From: Kwoniella bestiolae CBS 10118 | Taxonomy: Eukaryota > Basidiomycota > Tremellomycetes > Tremellales > Cryptococcaceae | Reading direction: 5' to 3' | Assembly: GCF_000512585.2 (NCBI RefSeq) | Contig: NC_089242.1 | Coordinates: 2,852,001-2,916,000, forward strand | DNA: 64,000 nt | Part shown: piece after piece, positions 55,451 through 64,000 of the stretch | Layout of the letters: each line of letters opens with the position of its first letter | Numbering within the stretch: position 1 is the stretch's first letter | The notes under the pieces: model-generated | Seen by the model: the letters and a program-made list of their open reading frames with translations, nothing else | The model's database searches: none | Told to the model about the DNA's origin: nothing | Made by a program: the position numbers and the translations under genes

Positions 55451-56172
55451 TTTGTCGGTGTGATTGTGTGGTTGATTATGGAGAGGATGGCTGTAGACGA
55501 TGTGGATAATACGAGGTCGAGAAGGAGGAGATTGACAGTAGAGCAGACATGAATAGTGATTCATTGGTTTTGTGTGCGCATGGTATTGGCTTGTTTGTCT
55601 GACTACCAGCGCTCCTGAGATCTACAGTACTATTCAAAGGAGTGTCTGACACATCAGAGATCTTTAAGCGTCCGAGAGTATCTGCATCGTCGTATTATCA
55701 TTTCAAATCATTGTTGTTGTCCTCTATCGTTGACCAAGGCCACGACTCAGGCCAAAGCGATATCCCATGTGCCGCTCCAAAAGTACCGAGCGGAACACCA
55801 ATAAGACCCGGTGTTTTGTCCCAGTACCTGTCCAATGCAAGGAGCATGCGTTTGAAGAAGTTGATCATGTCGATGATTGTTTCTGAGCGGTTGAGAGATG
55901 ATAAAGCATGGGGATCGAGTTGACTATGTATTTCATGATATTCATTCTGTTCATTATATATATGTATGACGACTGGTCCGATGGGGGCGAAAATGAGAGA
56001 TAAGTTGAGTCCGTTGTTTGCCGAAGGTATTATGTAGGTGCTCGCGCTCGAGCCGGAGGTGTATGGTGGAGGCGGAGTTGCTGATATGGTGCTATCTCCC
56101 GTTCAACAGATTCAAGTCCAAAAACCGTTCACTGCACCTGCCGAGCATTCGTCCGTGTGAGAAGGTTCCCAC
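55451..56172. other. Intergenic region
   Basis: No supported gene. A plus-strand frame at 55642-55923 lacks an ATG and a domain. Confidence 0.35.
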
Positions 56173-56418
56173 TCAGATCATTTGAAAGTCTTCCAGACCG
56201 TCCAATGCGCTTGAAGCCTGAGACTGTGCACCTGACACTCGATAGCAGCGTATGCGCCCGGACAACGAAGACCAGGAGGAAGTGATGGGATAAGGATGAC
56301 ACTCAGCCGCCAGCTGGCGGACTAGTGCATCGTGTTGATCTCTTGTCAGGTCTGCATACAGGGTACGGATGGTTTCGTTGTTCGTTGGGTCGAGCTCGGT
56401 GATTACTACGGTCTGCAT
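56173..56418 (-). CDS. Possible small protein, perhaps a distant fourth DAVIT-core relative
   Basis: A single exon predicting 81 aa. It starts MQTVVITELDPTNNETIRTL, then LTRDQHDALVRQLAAECHPY. The N-terminal strand followed by a polar stretch and a TxxxALxRxL helix at residue 25-35 echoes the three paralogues to the left, but the VQFIS and DAVIT blocks are missing. It has the same strand and lies about 0.7 kb from member 3. It may be a decayed or diverged copy or an independent short frame. A clean ATG and reasonable composition are the only other evidence. Confidence 0.35.
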   Translation of the reverse strand: MQTVVITELDPTNNETIRTLYADLTRDQHDALVRQLAAECHPYPITSSWSSLSGRIRCYRVSGAQSQASSALDGLEDFQMI

Positions 56419-56839
56419 TGAGTTCGAGCTACGATGGTTGGTGCTCAGTCAGCTCGGACAGCTGTTGAGAGTGCGAGCAAGTACTTCACTCACTAGTCAA
56501 GCCATGTATCTCAGAGGCAATTTTGGTCTCAACGCGCTCGCTTTCTATGCACTGTGCCGTGTCTACGTGTGTGCTGTTCAAGGTAGCAATTATGAGAAGA
56601 TCGCAGAAAAGAATTAAGAGATACTCGAATACCACTGAATAGCACTTAGCCGTCCACTGATATACACCCTGAATGGACCATGCTATTTGCACGTGGCTCA
56701 ACTTAATATCATTCATCATTCCTCCACGTCCACGTCCGTAGTTTCAACCAAAGCACAGTTCGTGAACAGTGATTGCGAAAGATAGATTGCATTGCATACA
56801 TAGAATAACAATCAAAAGAGCTCAACACCCCTCGTCACG
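56419..56839. other. Promoter region of SWP1
   Basis: No gene. Leads into the ATG at 56840, preceded by CGTCACG. Confidence 0.45.
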
Positions 56840-58077
56840 ATGCTCACCTCGCTCCGTCGTTTGGCCGTCATCGGCTTGGTAGCTGCTTCTTCGGTTGTTG
56901 GAAAGGGTGCGATAGGGATCAAACAGGCGAAAGTAGCTGTTACTTCTTCTGATGGGTTGGGTGATGCTACCTATACGTGAGTGATCGTACTTATCTCACA
57001 TATCATCTCCTACTGGTGCGATACCCATTAGAGAGAGTTTGGCGCTGATGTATTGTCTATTCCATATAGCTTGAAAGAACCTACACCCCTTCCTTCACCT
57101 ATCGCATTGACAGAAGGATCAACCTTCAAACTTTCATTCTCCATTATCGACACCTCCTCTGGCGAGGGAGTATATCCACAACAAGCTCATCTGCTATTCG
57201 AAGATCCAAAAGGAGATGATGTGACTCTACCAATCAGCGTGAAGAGCAATGGTAAAGCTCAGATTACCATTGTACGTGTATCTCAAGCATTTCAACCATT
57301 TATCTCGGAACAGAATAGAGCTGATGATCCATGTGATATACGATCAGAACACTGCCAAACCCCACCCAGCATTACTATCAACCCACGGCAATTTCCACCT
57401 GACCCTCCTCCTCAGCTCGTTAGATACTTTGGAACCCCTCTTGTACCCCCTCGGAGAACTTTCTTTACCGCCCTCGTTACTCAAACCCATCCCTCGAAAA
57501 CGACATGACCTCCCTCCAAGACAGGGCGAACCTGCTTTCCAAGCTCAGCAGGAGATCTTCCATACTTTCAAGGAGGATCCCAAGACCGTTGGATGGACAT
57601 TATCGATCATTGGGGTGGTGATCACCTTGGCTCCTTGGACTGTGTTGTTGGGATTGGTGAGTTCTTTGTCCTGTTCGCGCATGCCTTATCCTTCAACATA
57701 AGAATGATACACAAAGCTCAACCATACGTATGTATACTGATGAACGTCTCCTGCTACAGCTCGGCAAGATCTCCCCATCACTCAACTTCCAAACTCCCCC
57801 CGCATCCTCGTACATCTTCTTACTGGTATTAGGCGCATTGGAAGCGTTGATCTTTGTATATTGGCTCAGGCTCAAACTCTATCATGTCAGTGGAGACTCC
57901 TTTGTTCCTACACTACACATCAGATAAATCCTCCTTGTTACACTGTCAGATGCTAATCATTTCCTGATGTAGCTCTTACCCGCTTTCCTCGGATTATCGG
58001 TCATAGCTACATACACTGGTATTGTCGCTTTGAGAGAATTGAGAGCTAGGAGACTTAAGGCTGGTGGTGCGCCATAA
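56840..58077 (+). CDS. SWP1: Oligosaccharyltransferase subunit Swp1 / ribophorin II
   Basis: Five exons: 56840-56976, 57070-57271, 57348-57656, 57760-57885 and 57973-58077, predicting 292 aa. It is a subunit of the ER complex that transfers the N-glycan to asparagine. The N-terminus MLTSLRRLAVIGLVAASSVV is a signal peptide. A luminal beta-rich domain has LTEGSTFKLSFSI, HLLFEDPKGDDVTLPISV, PALLSTHGNFHLTLLLSSLD and PLLYPLGELSLPP. QQEIFHTFKEDPK precedes three membrane helices: TLSIIGVVITLAPWTVLLGL, SSYIFLLVLGALEALIFVYW and a last one (LLPAFLGLSVIATYTGIVAL). A short cytosolic tail (RELRARRLKAGGAP) ends it. Three C-terminal helices after a beta domain are typical of the family, and the length matches fungal Swp1. 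The third-exon acceptor was set by the GCTGATG branch site. Confidence 0.85.
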
Positions 58078-59632
58078 GCTGGAATAACAATCATGATGGA
58101 ATTGCGATAAGAAGCTGCAAAAAGGTAGATAGGACCAGATCCACCAATGAATGCATCAATGATTGAAAACGTCATTATACGAGTTAGAGATAACGATATG
58201 ACCAAGCTGCGATAGCCATATGCTCACTCAACAGGCAACAGATAACGAACTCCTAATGCTGATACACATGATTGATTGCAGTATCATCTCATCGAGCAGA
58301 TCTGAAAGAGAAACATGACAGAGTGGGGAATGGGTGACCGTTGAGAGATAAGAGAATGAGATGACGAACGTTGGTCCCACTAGCTCTATCTATCGTGGAA
58401 CACCTCCTTTATCCTCATCTTGGTTCAACGCTAGCAATGATGGTGATACATGTCGCCATTAAACGTGATTTGCGACGGGTTCAGTATAACCCAAGTGCCT
58501 CGAGAGCTTACCGCCGGCTCAATAGTGTTTTAGTACAATGTGATGTGGTTAAGCCAATTCTCTTGGCAAGCTTCCAGATCCTGTTGAACGTGACTATGAT
58601 TGTGACTATGATCGCGTTTCAGATCGGCGTATCCCCTATGCATATCTGCCAAGTCTAGATCATGAAGTAGACCATCACCTTCCTTTGATTGATCAAACGT
58701 TCATGAGCTACGTTGCACTACTCAACTCGAGTCTCGGACGCAGATAAGGGTTCTTCTTCACTTTGATGGTGTAGGGATGAAACGCGCATTGATGATTTGA
58801 TTCTAGGACATATCTTCGTGATTGCCGACAGTCCATGCGCTAGTTTGCTGCAACAGTACAGTATTCTATCGATACGAGTAGCTTATACCACATCATCATG
58901 CATCATGATTCAAGGCAGGTATTGTCATACCCCGAAGACCACGTCTCACTCCACTGTGCCGAGAGATATGATTTCCCCAGAGAGAGGCTGTTCTAAATTG
59001 GGCTACACTGATCCTGATTCTCACGTGGTATATTACGCAATTTCAATTGAAAATGGAATCAACACAGCTCCGTCGCTCTCTCTCGGTTGTAGATCTCTGC
59101 AGTGTGCTATTTCATCAAAACTCCTTTAGGTACCCTCCTTTGTACATCACCGTCAAAGCTTACACACACCTGCTTATCGAACGTTTCCTTTGTATCATAC
59201 ACCATAGCCGCATCTCAACCCACCCTTTTCATACATCGATCAACATCAACATCACCGTTTGACCCTTAGTCCTCACTCCTGTGTAAAACCTTTCAACATC
59301 AACATCAACATCTGGACTTGTACAGGTCAATCGCACGTGTAGTGAAAAAATTGTACATCATCAAACTTCGAGGATAGCTGTGGGAACTGTACTAGTGGAT
59401 CACCTTATCTTTGTCGGCTTGAAGTTTTGAATTTTTGGAATAGGAATAGGAATAGGAATAGGAATAGCAAATTTGCATGAACGATATGATTGTACCACCA
59501 ATATAACGGTCGTCTACATTGGACCTGGTATCGAATGGATATATAGCAACCCGATTTGGAAATCTCAAAAACATATAATCAAAGAGAGGATCTACTCGAG
59601 GAAGGGTATTCATTCCTCAAATATAATCCAAA
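58078..59632. other. Intergenic region upstream of the Trk transporter
   Basis: About 1.55 kb. No frame here has an ATG start with domain or splice support. It contains two short CAACAT-type runs (about 59237-59250 and 59290-59310) and a GGAATA repeat, and should hold the Trk promoter and 5' UTR. Confidence 0.4.
59437..59466 (+). repeat. Microsatellite (GGAATA)5
   Basis: Five perfect GGAATA units followed by GC. It lies about 170 bp before the Trk start codon, within the likely 5' UTR or promoter. Confidence 0.9.
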
Positions 59633-62600
59633 ATGCCTTCATTACCTTCTCTTCCCTCTCATCTGGCATTGCCCTCGACGGCGCAGAAATGGAAGACTAT
59701 GTTTTTCAAATCATTGAATTTCTATCGTATACATCTATTAGCCTTTACCATAGTGAGTATCAGCTCTTGCCATTCAGTTCCTTTCTCTCAATGGATACGC
59801 AAGCTGATTCTCATGGGATGTAGATACCATTGATAACCTCTGGGATCATGTATGCTGCGAATACCGAATATCACATCGACTATGTGGACTGTCTTTTCTG
59901 CTGTATGTCAGCGATGACCGTCACTGGTCTAGCAACGATCAACCTCAGTACGCTGAGCGCGTTCCAGCAGTTCATACTGTTCTTTCAGATGATCATAGGT
60001 AGTTTGGTGAGTACACACGTACCTTCTTTGTCGTTTGCTCTGACTGTACAGGGCTAACTCATTTCATCCCCATCAGACATTCGTTTCCATCCTCATGATC
60101 GTTGTCCGACAATACTTTTTCCTGCAATCATTCAAACACGTCTTGAAAGAACGTCAAGCTCGATCCAAGGGATTCAATTTTAGTAAGACCTTCTCTAGAG
60201 TGGGTACGATCGGTGCACCTGTCTCAGCTATCAAAAGGAAATTCAGCGGTCTTGCATCGAAAGATAAAAAGGTCAGTTGACTATACTCTGGTCTCATCGT
60301 AAATGCAGACTCATATTGATGTCGTGATCTTCGATCCCAGCGAGAAACAGATATCAAAGAAGGTGGAGATGAAGGACGGACCTCGACTCCTTCATTAGAG
60401 ATGAAACCCGTCACCCCTGCTCCACCTTCACCCAAAGGATCTCACCATAAATCCTCAGCGAAGAAACACGATACGAAAAAGAAGGGACATAAGAAGATCA
60501 ATCCCGACATGATCAAAAGGGTCTCGGGCGGAGGAGTGGGCTTGGTCAATCCCATGGGGTGGTACGACGGAGAACGAATTGAAATCAAAACTCCGGCGCC
60601 TACACCGGAGCATATCGATAATCTACCTCTTCCCTCGGAGAATGGCGGTGTATTGGGATTAAGTCTGGAAGATGGGAGGGGTGTACAGAGCGGGCAACAG
60701 CTGAATAGCGCGTTGGAGAAGGCGGTGGAGGATGGGAAAATGGCTATTGTGGATGATAGTAGACCTGCATCTACTACTATAACCCAGAGTCCTGGTCAAC
60801 TCACACCCGAGGAAGTTCCCAAAGGATTACCGCCCTCACCTCGTCAGAGGGTTCCCTATGCTGGACTGCAGCTTGCAGATGGTAAGTCTTCTCCAGTCCA
60901 AAACCCCGAGCTCGATCTGATGAGACATATGTTAGATGCCTTCCCTCGATCCAAGACTATCGCTTTCGATGACGAGCAGGCGGACTATCAGGATCCGAGA
61001 GGTGCGACCACACAACGCGAAGGTGGTGGTTTCCCCAGATCTGCGACTTTCCGTAGTGGTGGTGGCGAAAGTGAGTAAACGCTTCACTTTCCATTTTGAA
61101 AGAGCGAATCAAGGCTGACTCCATACCCTTCTCCACTCTTCTCCACTTTGGTAGATCGACTTCCCCGAGAACCAACTTTACAATCCGGCAACTTTCCTCG
61201 TACATACACCTTACGACCCACCGTATCTCACCGGCCTGATCCACGTATGAGTGGATTTGGAGGTTTCCCAACCCCCTTCGAAATTGGTAAAAAATTGTTC
61301 AGAAAAGCTTTCCCAGAGGCAACCAACAACTTGGCCAGGTCATTGACAGTGGCTAGAACCATGACTGTACCTCGAACGAACACTGTTGCTGGACGAGGCA
61401 GTATCGCAGCTGCTAGGGGGAACGAGAAAGAGGTCCCGTACATCTCGTTTGCGGCTACGGTGGGGAGAAACTCGATGTTCCATAGTCTGACGACCGAGCA
61501 GATGGATGAGCTGGGTGGTGTGGAGTATAGAGCGTTGAGGGTTTTGTTATATATAGTGGTCGGGGTGAGTCTATCCGTTACTAAATCAGTACCCCGCGAT
61601 TCGTCTACATGGGTGAGTGATGTACTGATATCTGTGCAATCCGCCAGTACTTCATCATCTTTCAATTGGCCGCATTCGTCATCATCGCTCCCTATATCTC
61701 CGCTCAGGGAAGGTACGATAGCGTATTCGAAGCCCAACCCAGGCTGGTCAGGATACCTTGGTTCGCCCTTTTCCAATCTGTCTCTGCGTTTTCCAATACA
61801 GGAATGAGTCTATGTGATTTGAGTATGGTCCCGTTCCAGGGAGCTTACCTGATGATCGTTGGTAAGTGACTCGGCACGTCTCTCTTAAACATCGATGGGT
61901 ACAAGCATGCCAACTTATCTGACTCCTCGTTTAGTCCTAATCATACTTATCTTTGCTGGAAATACTGCTTTTGTGAGTGACGATTATGATATCTTCACAC
62001 GAATATTTAGCTAATTTCCCGCTCTCATCGCATTTCTCAGCCTATCTTGTATGTGGTCTATCTCCAGTCCTATCGGTTGAGTTCTTTTGACTGACATACG
62101 ACGATGCAATCCAGTTTGAGAGGAGTAGTGTGAGTGTATTGTTGGTCTTGCACCAATCTCCCATGACTGGTTCAATGGCTAATAGGCTTGATCAGCGCTT
62201 TGATATACCAGCTCGTACCCAAGACGTCCAGAGCTTCGGAATCACTGAAATTCTTGTTGGATCACCCTCGAAGGTGAGTGCTTGGAATGTATTCGACAAC
62301 ATACAGTCTCATGAACTGACCATCATCGCAGGTGTTTCGTTTACCTCTTTCCTTCAACTCAGACTTGGGTCCTGCTATTCGTCTTGATTACCCTTACGTG
62401 AGTCGTCATCGATGATCGTCCCTCAGCATCATCGTTGCGCTGACGAATATTTTCAAGGGCAATCGACTGGGTCAGTTTTCTGGTGCTGGATATTGGTACT
62501 CCGTGAGCTTTTACTCCGATCGGGGTCAATCTCAAATTCTGCTGACTTTGTGTGAATCACTTTTCCAGTGCTATCGAAAGTATACCCGTTGGGACCAGGA

Positions 62601-64000
62601 TAGCTGCCGGTCTACTACAGTCGGTTGCTGTCCGAGCTGCCGGATTCGGTATCGTCGCTCTTGGCGCTCTTGCTCCGGCTGTGAAAGTGTTATATGTTAT
62701 CATGATGGTGGGTCGTGGTCATCTGGGTTGAAGGGACGTCACTGATATACCGACGCTTTCTTTAGTATATCTCCGTATATCCCATCGCCTTATCGGTCCG
62801 AGCTACCAATGTGTACGAGGAGAAGAGTCTGGGATTATTCGGTGAAGAAGACGACGACGAGTTTAATACGGAGGGCGAGGGTGCCCAAGCTGTGGCAAAA
62901 TATATTGGATGGCACGCAAGGAGACAACTGGCGTTTGGTAAGTCGGGTTGTTTGGCGAAACGAACAAAACTGATTGATCGTCTTAGATATCTGGTGGCTT
63001 GGGTTCGCACTCTGGCTTATATGTATCATCGAGGTATGTCATGCAATCTCGCGGCAACGCGTGCATCGCTGATCTGAAGGTCGTGTAGCGAGGACACATC
63101 AATAACGAGGAAGACAATTTCAACATCTTTAATGTCATCTTTGAACTGGTCAGTGCGTATGGTACGGTTGGGTTGAGTTTGGGTGTCACGTATGACAACT
63201 TCTCGTGAGTGAAACATCATCCTCTATATTTGCTCCTCATACGCTTCTGGGGCTGACTGAGTATATAATCATGGTTAGCTTCTCTGGGGGCTTCCGAAAA
63301 CTATCGAAATTGATCATGGTACTGGTCATGCTTCGAGGAAGACACCGAGGATTGCCTGTTGCTGTGAGCGCGACTGTAATCCATAAACAGCGTAAAGAGA
63401 TTCGCTGACAATTCCGATGACGTATTGATAGATCGATCGTGCTGTGATGTGTAAGTTATATTAGTATATCGTTGAAGGAGATATCTGGGGCTGATATGTC
63501 GGTTTTCACACAGTACCCAAAGACTTCACCGCCGCCGAAGAAACGGCCTTCGAGGAAGAACGATCCCGCCGAGCCTCACGACGCGGAAGCATGTTCGAAG
63601 GTGATGTCTTCAGCACGCGCAGAGGATCATTCAATACTCTATCAGGAATGGCCGGTGGTAATGGTAGAGATCTATCACCTATACATGGCCCCAACACCGC
63701 CTTACCAGGACAACACCACCATCACCTCCCCGGTCAACCAAGTTCCCACCAGATACACCACAGCCCCACTCCCAACCACCATCGATCGACCTCTTTTGGC
63801 GGATCTCTACCTGTTCCTGGATCGCCTTCGAGCAACTTCAGTAATGCTACTAGCGGAGGTGCCGATCGAGGATCACTGCAATTCTCTTTGCCCCGCGTGG
63901 AAAGTCTGGAAAGGCCTTTGAGGAACTTCAGACCCGGTGCGGCTGGTACGGGGTCTTTAACCCCTGTCAAGGAGAGTTCGATGTCTAGGAACCCTACGGT
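59633..64000 (+). CDS. TRK1: Trk-type high-affinity potassium transporter (3' end outside window)
   Basis: Nineteen exons: 59633-59752, 59824-60006, 60077-60271, 60341-61070, 61155-61564, 61648-61861, 61935-61972, 62041-62048, 62115-62129, 62196-62273, 62332-62397, 62458-62502, 62569-62707, 62766-62937, 62987-63033, 63089-63204, 63279-63363, 63432-63450 and 63514 to the window edge. At least 1055 residues. Trk proteins carry K+ across the plasma membrane through four pore repeats. Pore segments are visible as MSAMTVTGLATINL, SVSAFSNTGMSL, VRAAGFGIVALG and SAYGTVGLSLG, each with the G of the selectivity filter. IPLITSGIMYAANTE and SRASESLKFLLDHPRRCFVY are family landmarks. A long hydrophilic loop between repeats 1 and 2 (about residues 150-530) is typical of fungal Trk. 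Exons 8 and 9 are only 8 and 15 nt and are needed to restore FPIFLRGVVALIYQLVPK. The C-terminal part is disordered and His/Ser-rich. Confidence 0.92.

Noticed and set aside
58371..59129. Plus-strand frames of 95 and 110 codons before the Trk gene
   Set aside because: Both begin at non-ATG codons and show no family resemblance or splice support.

Overview
The window looks like nuclear DNA of a basidiomycete yeast of the Tremellales (Cryptococcus/Kwoniella type). The basis is gene structure rather than a database match. Genes are intron-dense, most introns are 50-90 nt with GTRNGY donors, CTRAY branch sites and YAG acceptors, intergenic gaps are short, and the gene set is ordinary fungal housekeeping. 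About 30 genes can be supported. Exon coordinates were worked out by hand from splice signals, reading phase and family conservation.

Layout. 1-375: 3' end of a probable threonine aldolase. 620-5631: three tandem minus-strand genes for cysteine-rich, WSC-like secreted proteins with identical phase-0 three-exon cores. The third carries a very acidic Asp/His/Glu/Lys tail encoded by ten extra micro-exons. 7531-12046: an Mpo1-like membrane protein, thymidylate kinase (CDC8) and a four-helix membrane protein. 12047-14630: a gene-poor gap. 14631-25087: a membrane-anchored glutaredoxin-fold protein without cysteine in its fold, a GNAT acetyltransferase, a long-chain acyl-CoA synthetase and a WSC-GH71 alpha-1,3-glucanase. 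26583-38657: an alpha-arrestin, an unknown protein, the mitochondrial inner-membrane peptidase IMP1, a protein with two RING-like modules and LAS1. 38891-39683: an array of short diverged elements with inverted ends. 39804-46623: folylpolyglutamate synthase, a DUF1275 membrane protein and indoleamine 2,3-dioxygenase. 48674-56418: an accessory-looking block of small, mostly intronless, minus-strand genes made of two paralogous families plus a secreted cysteine-rich protein. 56840-64000: the OST subunit SWP1/ribophorin II and a Trk-type potassium transporter that runs off the window.

The housekeeping genes are not functionally linked to each other. Unusual content lies in the 0.6-5.6 kb secreted trio with its micro-exon tail, the 38.9-39.7 kb inverted-end array, and the 48.7-56.4 kb block of small paralogous proteins. 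No tRNA, rRNA, CRISPR array or intact transposon was recognised.
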